DNA of 64,000 nucleotides from CALLVY01 sp937899855 (lineage in GTDB: Bacteria > Bacteroidota > Bacteroidia > Chitinophagales > Saprospiraceae), in assembly GCA_039820405.1 (NCBI GenBank), contig JBCBQC010000010.1, positions 1 to 64,000 on the forward strand, read 5' to 3'. The translations under genes and the position numbers were made by a program. A model generated the notes under the pieces. It was not told the DNA's origin, searched no databases, and saw only the letters and a program-made list of their open reading frames with translations. Positions 44,271-53,041 of this stretch are shown one piece after another (position 1 is the stretch's first letter; the number at the start of each line of letters is the position of its first letter).

Positions 44271-45155
44271 ATGGCGAAGTCTCCCAAGCTTCTGGTCTAC
44301 ATTGCGGGTTACGGTCGGAGTGGATCCACCTTGTTGGATACTGTCCTGAGTTCGCATCCGCAGCTCGAAGGGGTAGGGGAGATCAAATACCTTTTTCAGG
44401 AGGTGCTCGATCAAAAGCAGCTGCCGGCCATCTGGTCGACCGTATTGGAAGAGTTTGCGGCGCAGGGGGAAAACGATATTACCACGGCGAATCAGCTCAC
44501 GCAGCGGGTGCAGCGGCCTTTTAGCCGTTCATCGGCGGTGGAGCGAAGCGCTTACAAAAAACTATGGCGGATCGTTTTGGATACGCTCCACCGGGAACTG
44601 CCCGGCGTCATTTTGGTCGATTCTTCGAAAACGGCCTCGGATGCTTTTCTGCGACCGCAATTGCTGGAGGAAATGGGCTACGAACTTCGGATGATCCATC
44701 TGGTCCGCGCCCCGCAGGCGGTGATGTTTTCCCTGGGAAAGCGAGGATCCAATCGCTTGTTGGAAGCGGGCAAGACTGGGGAGGAGGCGATTCTGACCGG
44801 TGGTGGCTTGCGTGCCCTGATCAATTGGACCTGGATCAATCTCGGGGTATGGTGGTACTACCGGCGTCGCCGACGGATCAAGACCTACACCTTGCGCTAC
44901 GAAGATCTACTGACGGATACGGCCCGACGGCTGGCGGAAATTGCGGACTTTATTGGCGTTGATCCCGCGCCTTTTCGGGGCTTGGAGGAAGGCTTTGAGG
45001 TGAGTCCCGGTATTGGGGTTTCGGGCAATCGCATGCGGCGGGCGAGCCAAAAGATTACTTTCCGCCGGGAATCCAAGGGGGAATATTCCTTTTCCCTAGC
45101 CGAACGGATTGGCTTGCGATTGGTGCGCCCGGTTCGGAGACTGTTTAACTACTGA
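44271..45155 (+). CDS. Sulfotransferase family protein (6 of 6)
   Basis: Starting from ATG 44271 (MAKSPKLLVYIAGYGRSGST), two codons after a possible GTG, the protein has 294 residues. The PAPS loop IAGYGRSGSTLLDTVLSSHP is near 10-29, and the second block YELRMIHLVRAPQAVMFSLGKRG near 141-163. A VILVDSSKTASDAFLRP segment precedes it, common in carbohydrate sulfotransferases. A strongly basic patch YRRRRRIKTY follows near 203. It begins 6 bp after the epimerase stop and ends 3 bp before the next glycosyltransferase. Confidence 0.83.
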   Translation: MAKSPKLLVYIAGYGRSGSTLLDTVLSSHPQLEGVGEIKYLFQEVLDQKQLPAIWSTVLEEFAAQGENDITTANQLTQRVQRPFSRSSAVERSAYKKLWRIVLDTLHRELPGVILVDSSKTASDAFLRPQLLEEMGYELRMIHLVRAPQAVMFSLGKRGSNRLLEAGKTGEEAILTGGGLRALINWTWINLGVWWYYRRRRRIKTYTLRYEDLLTDTARRLAEIADFIGVDPAPFRGLEEGFEVSPGIGVSGNRMRRASQKITFRRESKGEYSFSLAERIGLRLVRPVRRLFNY

Positions 45156-45158
45156 TAC

Positions 45159-46316
45159 ATGAAGAAACGCATCTTGCTGATTGAGCATACCTCTTCGGAG
45201 TTTATCATTTCGCGTTTGAAACTGGGTACTTTTTTGATGGAGCAGGGGCATGAGGTGTACGCCTTGGTGCCCGCGGGAAAGGAGGCGGACTTGGCCCACA
45301 TTCGCCAGGCGGGTTTGCGACTGATCCCCTATCCCTACGAGCGCAATACCACCAGCCTGGGTGCCAATCTGCAATTGGTCCGCTTTTTTATTCGGGTCTT
45401 TCGCGAGCACCGTTTTGATTTGATTCACTCGTTTAAATTCCAACCCAACCTCTATGCCGTACTGGCGCGTCTCTTCTCGCCACCGAGTTTTTTGGTGCTG
45501 CACATCACGGGTTTGGGTTTGGTGTTTACCAAGGAGCGTTCGCTAAAGCTCCGGTTGTTCCAATTGGTGAGCAAACTCATTTTCCTCTTCAACTTCGTCT
45601 TCGCCAGCCGGATCATTTTTCAAAACCCGGACGACGAGGCGGATCTTTGGCTCACGTCTTGGTTTGGTCGCAAACTGACCGTTATTGAGGGGAGTGGGGT
45701 GGACATCGAAAAATTTGACCGCCGTCGCTTTGATCACCAAGCCATCAAGCAGTCCTTGTCGCTTTCCCCCGATCGCTTTATACTCACCTTTATCAGCCGC
45801 TTGGTGTGGCAAAAGGGCATCCGCGAAGTGGTACAAGCCGTGGAGGAACTGGGGCCAGCGCATCCGGCTTTACAGCTTTTGGTGGTGGGTGACAGCGATA
45901 AAAACAATCCCCAGGCGGTCAGCGATACCTACATTGCGGGCTACACCGATCACCCCAACATTCGCTTTCTCGGGCGTCGGAGTGACATTCCTGAAATCTT
46001 GGCGATCACCGATCTTTACGTCTATCCCAGTTACTATCGGGAGGGGCTGCCCCGTACGGTCCTCGAAGCCTTGGCCACGGGCGTTCCCATCATTACGACC
46101 GATATGCCGGGTTGTAACTTGACGGTTGAACAGGGGAAAAACGGCTACCTGATTGGCATTGAGGACGTGGAAGCCATCAAGGCGGCGATCCTTAGGATTT
46201 ACCAGTCGGGGCAGGCCAAGGCGATGGGCTGCGAAAGTCGTCGCCTGGTGGAGACCAAGTTTCAAAACAAGATTGTCTATCAAAAAATTTACCGCGTTTA
46301 TCAGGAACTATTATGA
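45159..46316 (+). CDS. GT4-family glycosyltransferase
   Basis: The 385-residue GT-B enzyme has the acceptor half starting RILLIEHTSSEFIISRLKLGTFLMEQGHEVYAL and HITGLGLVFTKE, a pattern found in GT4 enzymes that add GalNAc or related residues after the first sugar. The donor half has FISRLVWQKGIREVVQAVEEL and YPSYYREGLPRTVLEALATGVPIITTDMPGC with the E(x7)E motif near 290-300. It is closely similar in layout to the GT4 at 49.2 kb (ITGLGYTF, IPRVVQEGMAMRKPIITTDTPGC), so the two are probably paralogues. Overlaps the next gene by 4 bp. Confidence 0.88.
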   Translation: MKKRILLIEHTSSEFIISRLKLGTFLMEQGHEVYALVPAGKEADLAHIRQAGLRLIPYPYERNTTSLGANLQLVRFFIRVFREHRFDLIHSFKFQPNLYAVLARLFSPPSFLVLHITGLGLVFTKERSLKLRLFQLVSKLIFLFNFVFASRIIFQNPDDEADLWLTSWFGRKLTVIEGSGVDIEKFDRRRFDHQAIKQSLSLSPDRFILTFISRLVWQKGIREVVQAVEELGPAHPALQLLVVGDSDKNNPQAVSDTYIAGYTDHPNIRFLGRRSDIPEILAITDLYVYPSYYREGLPRTVLEALATGVPIITTDMPGCNLTVEQGKNGYLIGIEDVEAIKAAILRIYQSGQAKAMGCESRRLVETKFQNKIVYQKIYRVYQELL

Positions 46317-47293
46317 TTACGAACAGCAACATTCTAATGACCGGTGGATCGGGTTTTATCGGTTCCCACTTCCACAATCTTATCCCACCGGACCAAATCA
46401 TCAATCTCGATTTGGTAGCCCCCGAATCGCCCAACGGATCCCAACACATCCGGGGAGACATCCGGGTGGCGGCGGAGGTAGAGCAAGCGCTGGCCAGTCG
46501 CCCCTGTGACCTCATCATCAGTCTGGCTGCCGAGCACAAGGATTTTGGGATCACCGAGCAGGACTATTTCCGGACCAACGAGTACGGTACCCAGGTGATT
46601 TGCGAGGCGGCTACTCGGCACGGTATCCAGCGGATTGTCTTTTACTCTTCGGTAGCCGTATACGGAAACAACAGCACACCTTCTCACGAGGAGATGAGTC
46701 CTCAACCGGCCAATCCCTACGGCGCATCGAAGCTGGCGGGGGAGCGCGTATTGGAAAAATGGGCGGCGGAGGATCCCAATCGGCGGGTGTTGATCATCCG
46801 GCCGACGGTGGTGTATGGCGAGCGGAACGTCGCCAACATGTATCGTCTGATCGACCAGATCAATAAGGGGCGGTATTTCCACATCGGGGAAGGGGGCAAC
46901 ATCAAGTCCATCGCCTACGTCAAAAATTTGGTGGAGGGAACGATGTTTTTGTTGCGGCAATTGGAACCGGGGGTACACGTGTACAATTATTCCGACGAGC
47001 CACAACTCTCCAGTCGTAAAATCGCGGAGACGATTCAGGAGGCACTGGGTAAAAAGTCGATGATTACACTACCGTACTGGCTGGTGTATACGATGGGGAT
47101 TCCCTTTGACATTGCCATCAAGATTACGGGTAAGGACCTGCCCATTTCTACCAATCGGGTCAAAAAATTTTGTACGGAAACCTATCACCAGTCCAGCAAG
47201 ATACGGGCAGCGGGTTTTCAGCCCAGCTACAACAACCTAGAGGGGCTGACCCGGATGGTCAAGTGGATGCAGGAGGATGCCGTAGTGGTCTGA
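46313..47293 (+). CDS. NAD-dependent epimerase/dehydratase (extended SDR)
   Basis: The 326-residue protein has NILMTGGSGFIGSHFHNL at about 5-22, the LAAEHKDFG variant of the middle motif, SSVAVYG and YGASKLAGERVLEKW (catalytic Tyr and Lys near 141-145), and IRPTVVYGERN. The C-terminal half includes LPYWLVYTMGIPFDIAIKITGKDLP, a hydrophobic stretch seen in GlcNAc-type epimerases acting near the membrane. Substrate is not evident. It is the last gene of the long co-directional locus; the minus-strand Uma2 gene follows 123 bp on. Confidence 0.75.
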   Translation: MITNSNILMTGGSGFIGSHFHNLIPPDQIINLDLVAPESPNGSQHIRGDIRVAAEVEQALASRPCDLIISLAAEHKDFGITEQDYFRTNEYGTQVICEAATRHGIQRIVFYSSVAVYGNNSTPSHEEMSPQPANPYGASKLAGERVLEKWAAEDPNRRVLIIRPTVVYGERNVANMYRLIDQINKGRYFHIGEGGNIKSIAYVKNLVEGTMFLLRQLEPGVHVYNYSDEPQLSSRKIAETIQEALGKKSMITLPYWLVYTMGIPFDIAIKITGKDLPISTNRVKKFCTETYHQSSKIRAAGFQPSYNNLEGLTRMVKWMQEDAVVV

Positions 47294-47416
47294 GGTTTCG
47301 CGATTTTGTGTCAACCTATTTCAGGACAATACCTTTTATCCTATAATTTTTCTTATGTTAAGTAGCCTAAACGCCTTTCAGTGGGTTTAGCCGCTTAGGG
47401 GCCCTTCTGGAAAGGC
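47294..47416. terminator. Intergenic gap at the end of the locus with a weak hairpin
   Basis: Convergent genes flank this gap. CTAAAC (47367-47372) can pair with GTTTAG (47385-47390) around a 12-nt loop, but no U-tract follows, so termination is doubtful. Nothing else recognisable is present; the stretch is more AT-rich than the genes on either side. Confidence 0.25.
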
Positions 47417-47953
47417 TTACCAAATTTTGGAAAAGTCGACGCTGAAGGTACAACGGCGGGTACGGAATTCAAAAGCGGGGCTTTCTTTGTGGAGGGTGGC
47501 GACTAGTTCGTAAGTACCTTGGTGGTGAAAGACTTCAATTGTCTCCGTCACCGGATCGACGATGAGGTAGTACGGCACGCCCTCTTCCTGGTACAATTGG
47601 TATTTGAGCTCGCGGTCGTTATCCGCCGTTGAAGGCGATAGGATTTCGACCACCAGTTCTGGGGTATCGTCCAAATATTGGCCATCGGCTTCATCTGAGA
47701 TTACGAGTAGGTCGGGCTGTAAAATGGTATGATCATCCAGGCGGTAATCGACGGGGATTACTGGAATACAGTTAGAAAACTGTTGCAGCGACTCTGTAAA
47801 GCACCAAGCGAGTTTAGTATTGATCTTTTGGTGCCTGAGGTTTGGAGATGGGGACATGGCAAAAGGAATTCCGCGGATCAACTCCCAACGGCCTTCCCAA
47901 GCTTCGTAGTCGCGATAGCTATAACGGGGAAGAAATCTTTCGGGAAGTGTCAT
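47417..47953 (-). CDS. Uma2-family (DUF820) nuclease-fold protein
   Basis: The 178-residue protein has the Uma2 layout: a start with YEAWEGRWELIRGIPFAMSPSPNLRHQKI (WELI-G-xxMSP-xxxHQ), the restriction-endonuclease-like core QPDLLVISDEAD then ELVVEILSPSTADNDRELKYQLYQEEGVPYYLIVDP with PD...ExL and YxxxGVPYYLIVD motifs. Members are abundant in cyanobacteria and Bacteroidota with no settled role; the PD-(D/E)xK fold suggests DNA cleavage or only a structural relic. It is a single minus-strand gene between the glycan locus and manC and could be a recent insertion. Confidence 0.85.
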   Translation of the reverse strand: MTLPERFLPRYSYRDYEAWEGRWELIRGIPFAMSPSPNLRHQKINTKLAWCFTESLQQFSNCIPVIPVDYRLDDHTILQPDLLVISDEADGQYLDDTPELVVEILSPSTADNDRELKYQLYQEEGVPYYLIVDPVTETIEVFHHQGTYELVATLHKESPAFEFRTRRCTFSVDFSKIW

Positions 47954-48005
47954 TTGTTAATATTTTTTTGACAAATTAAGTAAAAAATCTAACAACTTAA
48001 ACTTC

Positions 48006-49112
48006 ATGGCCACAAATACCTACGTAGCGATCATGGCGGGTGGCATCGGTAGCCGTTTTTGGCCCGCCAGTCGAACAGCGCGTCCCAAACAGTTTTTGGA
48101 TATCCTAGGAACGGGAAAATCCCTGATTCGGTTGACTTTTGAGCGCTTTTTGGACCTCTGTCCAGCCGAGAATATCTTTATCGTCACCAACGGCCGCTAC
48201 CGCGATCTGGTCCGCGAACACCTGCCCGAATTGAGCGACAACCAAATCCTCTGCGAGCCCTCCCGCAACAACACCGGCCCCTGCGTCGCCTACACCGCCT
48301 TCAAACTCCACGCCCTCGACCCGGAGGCCAATTTTATCATCGCCCCCTCAGATCACATCGTCCTAAAAGAAAACGTTTTCGTCGAGGCCCTACAAAAGGC
48401 CCTGGCCTACACCGCCCGACACGATGCCCTGCTGACCCTCGGCGTTCGCCCTTCCCGACCGGATACGGGCTACGGCTACATCCATTTTGACCAACAGACC
48501 GTGGAACCCGCCGCCGCCAATGACAACATCGGAGGCGTCCACCGCGTCCTTAAATTTACGGAAAAACCGCAAATCGAAAAAGCGCGGACCTTTCTCGCCA
48601 GCGGCGACTACCTCTGGAACGCGGGTATTTTTGTCTGGCGCACCAGCAGCATCCTCGCCGCCTTCGAACGCCACGCCACGGAAATCCACCGCATTCTGTC
48701 CCGGGGCGCTACGGCCTATAATACCGCCGCCGAACAGGATTTTATCGACGAATACTACCCTACCACACCCAGCATTTCGGTCGACTACGCCATCATGGAG
48801 AAGGCCGATAATATCTATACCATCCCCACCGATTTTGGTTGGTCCGATCTGGGTACCTGGGCTTCCCTCCACGCGGAGGGCCCCAAAGACGAGGCGGGCA
48901 ACGTCGTCAGCGCCGGGGCCGTATTCCTCAACGACGTGAGCCAATCGCTCATCCGAGCTCCGGAGCACAAACTGCTCGTTCTGCGCGATTTGGACAATTA
49001 CATCATCGTCGATGAGGAGGATGTTCTCTTGATTTATCCCAAATCCAAGGAACAAGAAATTAAAGCCTTGACCAAGGAGATTGCGCAAAGCCGGGGTGAG
49101 CAGTTTTTATAG
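48006..49112 (+). CDS. manC: Mannose-1-phosphate guanylyltransferase
   Basis: The enzyme makes GDP-mannose from GTP and mannose-1-phosphate. The 368-residue protein has the signature IMAGGIGSRFWPASRTARPKQFLDILG at about 9-35, the FIIAPSDHIV block near 115, FTEKPQIEKARTFLASGDYLWNAGIFVW near 180-207 and SVDYAIMEKADNIYTIPTDFGWSDLGTW near 255-282. It lacks the C-terminal isomerase domain of bifunctional ManC/AlgA (about 480 residues). Beside a GT4 gene, it may feed GDP-mannose or GDP-fucose into the surface glycan, although it lies outside the main locus. Confidence 0.94.
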   Translation: MATNTYVAIMAGGIGSRFWPASRTARPKQFLDILGTGKSLIRLTFERFLDLCPAENIFIVTNGRYRDLVREHLPELSDNQILCEPSRNNTGPCVAYTAFKLHALDPEANFIIAPSDHIVLKENVFVEALQKALAYTARHDALLTLGVRPSRPDTGYGYIHFDQQTVEPAAANDNIGGVHRVLKFTEKPQIEKARTFLASGDYLWNAGIFVWRTSSILAAFERHATEIHRILSRGATAYNTAAEQDFIDEYYPTTPSISVDYAIMEKADNIYTIPTDFGWSDLGTWASLHAEGPKDEAGNVVSAGAVFLNDVSQSLIRAPEHKLLVLRDLDNYIIVDEEDVLLIYPKSKEQEIKALTKEIAQSRGEQFL

Positions 49113-49170
49113 CTGAAAAATTAGTTTAATTTTACGCCCAACGAAAACTACCCTTAATACCAGCAAAAAG

Positions 49171-50301
49171 GTGCAACCTAAAACGGCGAAAATTGCTATT
49201 GTAGCCAATTCGACTTGGAACATTTACAACTTCCGGTTGAATGTCATCAAGTTATTGATACAAAATAATTTTGAAGTTGTCGTCATTGCACCCGTCGATC
49301 ACTACATTTCCTACCTCAATCAATTTTCCGAGGTGCGCCACGTGCCCCTCCGGAGTCTGTCGCGCAAGAGTACCAATCCACTCAAAGACCTCAGTCTGAC
49401 CCGCGAGTTGTACCAAATCTACTGTCGCGAAAGGCCCGATTTGGTGATCCACTACACGGTAAAGCCCAACATCTACGGGGGCTTTGCGGCGCGTCAGTGC
49501 GGCATTAAATACCTCTCCACCATCACCGGGCTGGGCTATACCTTTCTCCACGACAGCCTGATCCGCCAGCTGACCCAATGGCTGTACCGAATGGCCTTTC
49601 GCCACAGCGAAAAGGTGATTTTTGAAAATCAGGACGACCGACAATTGTTTATCGAGGAAGGAATCATTCGTCCCGAAGCCGGTATTTCCCTCAAGGGTTG
49701 TGGGGTCGATATCCAGTATTTTTCTCCCAATGGTTTTGTAAAACCTCCCGATACCCTGGTTTTTACCTTTATCGGTCGTCTGTTGTACGACAAGGGGATC
49801 GACGAGTTCGTACGGGCCGCCGCCCTGGTAAAAAAGGACTTTCCCGAAGCCGAATTCTGGGTGGTGGGGGATATCGACGAAGAGAATCCCGCGGCCATCA
49901 GTCACGATCAGTTGCTGGCTTGGATGCAGAGTGGGGTCATCCGTTACTTCGGTCCTACCAGCGACGTCCGGTATTACATCAAGCAATCCGACTGCATCGT
50001 CCTGCCCTCCTACCGCGAGGCCATCCCGCGGGTAGTGCAGGAAGGAATGGCCATGCGCAAACCCATCATCACCACGGATACGCCGGGTTGTCGCGAGGCG
50101 GTCGAGGAAGGCAAAAATGGCTTCCTGGTACCGATCAAGGATGCCGAAGGACTGGCCGCTGCCATGCGTCGTTTTCGCCAACTCTCCCCGGACCAAAAAC
50201 ACACCATGGGCCGGTACGGTCGTCAAAAAGCGGAACGCGAATTTGATGATCGGCTCATCTCCCGCCAAATTGTCGACATCATCGAAGCGGTCATTGCCTA
50301 G
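49171..50301 (+). CDS. GT4-family glycosyltransferase
   Basis: GTG start, 376 residues. The acceptor half starts KIAIVANSTWNIYNFRLNVIKLLIQN, then STITGLGYTFLHDS; the donor half has FTFIGRLLYDKGIDEFVRAAALV and LPSYREAIPRVVQEGMAMRKPIITTDTPGCREAVEEGKNGFLV with the E(x7)-type donor motif. This is the family of PglA/WbnH-like transferases adding GalNAc or related sugars. It shares block order with the GT4 at 45.2 kb. The last 11 bp overlap the convergent SnoaL-like gene. Located 58 bp after manC. Confidence 0.87.
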   Translation: MQPKTAKIAIVANSTWNIYNFRLNVIKLLIQNNFEVVVIAPVDHYISYLNQFSEVRHVPLRSLSRKSTNPLKDLSLTRELYQIYCRERPDLVIHYTVKPNIYGGFAARQCGIKYLSTITGLGYTFLHDSLIRQLTQWLYRMAFRHSEKVIFENQDDRQLFIEEGIIRPEAGISLKGCGVDIQYFSPNGFVKPPDTLVFTFIGRLLYDKGIDEFVRAAALVKKDFPEAEFWVVGDIDEENPAAISHDQLLAWMQSGVIRYFGPTSDVRYYIKQSDCIVLPSYREAIPRVVQEGMAMRKPIITTDTPGCREAVEEGKNGFLVPIKDAEGLAAAMRRFRQLSPDQKHTMGRYGRQKAEREFDDRLISRQIVDIIEAVIA

Positions 50302-51046
50302 CGCCCCGGTTGGGAATCTCCGCCATCACATCCCAGTGTTCGACGATCTTTCCCTGCTCCACTCGAAACAGGTCGTAAGTCCAATACGATTTTCCCACCA
50401 TCGTTCCCTCGGCCAGTACCAGTACAAAGTTTCCCTCCCCCAGTATCAAGTGTACCTTTTGGATTTGGATACCCATTCCCGTCAGAGCCATGGCCTGCAT
50501 GGTTTTGCGAAAACCCGCCACGCCATCGGGCAATAGGGCATTGTGCTGCCAGTAGCGATCGCCATCGAAATAGGGGTCTACTGCCGCAAAATTTCCCGCT
50601 ACGATAACGTTCCGATAGAAGCGTTCAACGAGGGCTTTGTTCTCCGCCGTTTGCTCCCGATCTGCCACGGTACGGGGCCCGTCGAGGGGGCTACGCCCGC
50701 TGACGCTTTTCTGAGGCAAGGGTTGCAGATTGTGCCAGTATTCCACAATTTTTCCGTCCACCAGTCGGTAAAGGCCCCAGGCAGCGCTGGGGGGAAAAGC
50801 TTCCGATCGCGCTTCGGAGTGCAGGGCCACCCAATCGCCATCGACCAATTGGCGGTGGATGTGGTGGGTCCACTGGCCACTAACCCGTAGGTAGGTGCTC
50901 AGGCCTTCCAGACCGGGGTCGATTTGGGGATGGTGTTGGATAAAGTGGGGGTGAAAATACTGATCAAGCTGGGTGATCTCGCCACGTTGAAGGACCCGAT
51001 CGTAATAATCGAGGACGCGTTGGGTGTTGTTTTCTGGGGAGGACAT
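50291..51046 (-). CDS. Tandem SnoaL-like (NTF2-fold) protein
   Basis: The 251-residue protein consists of two NTF2-like units: residues about 8-110 (VLDYYDRVLQRGEITQLDQYFHPHFIQHHP ... LVDGKIVEYWHNLQ) and about 137-245 (NKALVERFYRNVIVAGNFAAVDPYFDGDRYWQHN ... RVEQGKIVEHWDVMAEIP). Each unit has the same helix-His-sheet pattern and the GKIVE-W-D/N motif near its end, seen in SnoaL polyketide-cyclase-like proteins. Function of stand-alone bacterial members is mostly unknown. No signal peptide, so cytoplasmic. It is unrelated to the neighbouring glycan genes as far as can be seen. Confidence 0.8.
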   Translation of the reverse strand: MSSPENNTQRVLDYYDRVLQRGEITQLDQYFHPHFIQHHPQIDPGLEGLSTYLRVSGQWTHHIHRQLVDGDWVALHSEARSEAFPPSAAWGLYRLVDGKIVEYWHNLQPLPQKSVSGRSPLDGPRTVADREQTAENKALVERFYRNVIVAGNFAAVDPYFDGDRYWQHNALLPDGVAGFRKTMQAMALTGMGIQIQKVHLILGEGNFVLVLAEGTMVGKSYWTYDLFRVEQGKIVEHWDVMAEIPNRGARQ

Positions 51047-51210
51047 AGTAGGGAAGCTGGTTGAATCAGTAAGATATTGTTTTAAAACCTAAAGTTCAAC
51101 GCGTGATCGCCCGAGGTACCGAGCGCTTTTTTTAGAGCTAAATTTCCCAAACCAGCGCAAGTTATTTCCCCGTAAGGCCTCTAAATGGACGTGTATCAAA
51201 ACGCTTGTCC

Positions 51211-52311
51211 ATGCCCCGTCTATCTTTTTTCCTGCTGTTCTTGCTTTCTTCCGGTAGCCTCCTGGCCTTCCGCATCGTCCATTGCGTGATGCAGGAAAGC
51301 CCCTGGTACGCCGATACCGACGGAGATGGCTTGGGGGATGCCACTACGGTCATGCTCAGCCACGCGCCACCGGTTGGTTTTGTCGCCAATGCCCACGATG
51401 CGGACGATACGGATGGCAGTGGCAATTGCGACCACATCAAGGACAGCTTCACCCTCAATCTGGATCCCAGCTCCTGTACCGGACCCACCCCGCAGAACAA
51501 CGAATTCCAGATGATCGTAGATCGGGAAAATGAGTGGCGCATCATCTACAGCAATTCCATCCCCAACCACCCCACCGGTAGTTTTCCCAATGCCAACAAT
51601 CCCAATCGCATTCGCCCCCAACGCCGGACCTACCGGTTTCCCCTAAACCCCCAAACCCATACCCACCAGACCTCGCTAGTGGCCGAAGGCCATCCCACGC
51701 ATACCTTTGGCGTTTTGCTCAACGGTGTCGAGCTGGACCCCATCGCCGCCGAATGGTTTGGCCAGCGGGAAGTCCACCAACGCCACAACGCGGTTTGGAA
51801 CAAATCCGCCCTCTCGGCGCACATCGATCTTGGGGAGGACTGTAATAATGCCCACGTCCAACCCTCCGGGAAGTACCATTATCACGGGGTACCGACGGGA
51901 TATTTGAAACAACTGGCGGTGGATGGGACTCGGATGGTGAAGATTGGCTACGCCGGCGATGGTTTCCCGATCTATTACAAGTACATCTACGCTGCGGATG
52001 GTCAAGGAATTGTGCCCGCTGGGTCGAGCTACCGGCTGAAGTGGGCCATCCGTGGGGGCGATGGTCGAACCGCACCGGATGGCTGTCCGGATGGTACCTA
52101 CGTACAGGATTACGAGTACCGTGCGGAATGGGGCCCCTTGGATGAATGCAATGGGATGTGGGGGAAAACACCGGAGCAACCGCGGGAATATTTTTACGTC
52201 GTTACCGACAACTGGCCATCCTCCCCCATGTGCTTTTCGGGCCAGCCCAGCCGTGACTTCGCCCTGCCCCCTCGTGGACACCATCCGCGCCCCCACCGTC
52301 GCATCAGATGA
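51211..52311 (+). CDS. Secreted YHYH-domain protein with Ca-binding-like repeat
   Basis: Starting at ATG 51211 (366 residues) the protein has a signal peptide (MPRLSFFLLFLLSSGSLLA). A thrombospondin-3-like segment YADTDGDGLGDATT with acidic Ca-ligand spacing follows near 33-46, with a second acidic stretch DADDTDGSGNCD. The main domain carries the YHYH motif in NAHVQPSGKYHYHGVPTGYL (about 212-231), VKIGYAGDGFPIYYKY, and a cysteine-rich DGCPDGTYVQDYEY end. YHYH proteins are widespread and of unknown function; the His and Tyr cluster suggests metal binding. It overlaps the convergent LytTR gene by 8 bp. Confidence 0.8.
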   Translation: MPRLSFFLLFLLSSGSLLAFRIVHCVMQESPWYADTDGDGLGDATTVMLSHAPPVGFVANAHDADDTDGSGNCDHIKDSFTLNLDPSSCTGPTPQNNEFQMIVDRENEWRIIYSNSIPNHPTGSFPNANNPNRIRPQRRTYRFPLNPQTHTHQTSLVAEGHPTHTFGVLLNGVELDPIAAEWFGQREVHQRHNAVWNKSALSAHIDLGEDCNNAHVQPSGKYHYHGVPTGYLKQLAVDGTRMVKIGYAGDGFPIYYKYIYAADGQGIVPAGSSYRLKWAIRGGDGRTAPDGCPDGTYVQDYEYRAEWGPLDECNGMWGKTPEQPREYFYVVTDNWPSSPMCFSGQPSRDFALPPRGHHPRPHRRIR

Positions 52312-53038
52312 TGCCCTTGGCCTTCAACCGATTTAGAAAACCCTCGCGGAGTCGCTTGCTTACCGTCAGCCGGTGCGTATCCACGAGCACGGCATTGCCA
52401 TTGACCTCGACCACCCGCTGGAGGTTGATGATGTGCGAACGGTGAATGCGGATGAAGTCGGTGCTGGGGAGCAGCTGCTCCATAAAACTGGTGGTTTGCA
52501 AGGCCAAAATAACGTCGTTCTGGGTGTAAATTTTAACGTACTCCCCGTAGCTTTCGACGAACAAGATTTCTCCATACGCGACCTTTACCATCTTGCGATT
52601 GGTCTTGACGAAAAAGTAGTCGCTGGCCGTAGGAATGGCGGGGGCTAGAGGTGGATTATCCTGGTCCTGAAATCTTCGAAATTGGATCAACTCCATGGTT
52701 TTATCCATGGCGCGGCAGAAACGGCGAAAGGAGATCGGCTTGACCAAATAATCGGCAATGTCGAGGTCAAAGCTTTCGAGGGCGTACTCAGAATAAGCGG
52801 TGGTAAAAATCGTGACCGGTGGTTGTTTGAGGGTCTTGAGCAAGTCGATGCCGGTGAGGTCATCCATCTGGATATCGGTCAGCAAGATATCGACCGGGGT
52901 ACTGTTGATCAGGCGCTTGGCATCCAGGGCATTGCTCGCCAGGGCGACGACTTCGAGCTCGTCGATTTTGGCGACGTAGCTGGCCAGTAGGTCCCGGGCG
53001 GGTTCTTCATCGTCGACGATTAAGACGCGGTATTTCAT
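52304..53038 (-). CDS. LytTR-family response regulator
   Basis: The 244-residue protein joins a receiver domain (about 1-120; LIVDDEEPARDLL, phospho-acceptor Asp in ILLTDIQMDDLTGIDLL near residue 55, Lys in YLVKPISF near 105) to a LytTR DNA-binding domain (about 140-240; YFFVKTNRKMVKVAYGEILFVESYGEYVKIY, FIRIHRSHIINLQRV). It is encoded 3 bp downstream of its histidine kinase, so this is a complete two-component pair. LytTR regulators usually bind direct repeats; the target genes are not clear here. In Bacteroidota they often control extracellular polysaccharide or stress genes. Confidence 0.93.
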   Translation of the reverse strand: MKYRVLIVDDEEPARDLLASYVAKIDELEVVALASNALDAKRLINSTPVDILLTDIQMDDLTGIDLLKTLKQPPVTIFTTAYSEYALESFDLDIADYLVKPISFRRFCRAMDKTMELIQFRRFQDQDNPPLAPAIPTASDYFFVKTNRKMVKVAYGEILFVESYGEYVKIYTQNDVILALQTTSFMEQLLPSTDFIRIHRSHIINLQRVVEVNGNAVLVDTHRLTVSKRLREGFLNRLKAKGII

Positions 53039-53041
53039 GAG

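Noticed and set aside
47417..47953. Uma2 gene as a mobile element or defence system
   Set aside because: It is a lone gene without terminal repeats, transposase or partner genes; insertion is possible but nothing in the sequence shows it.
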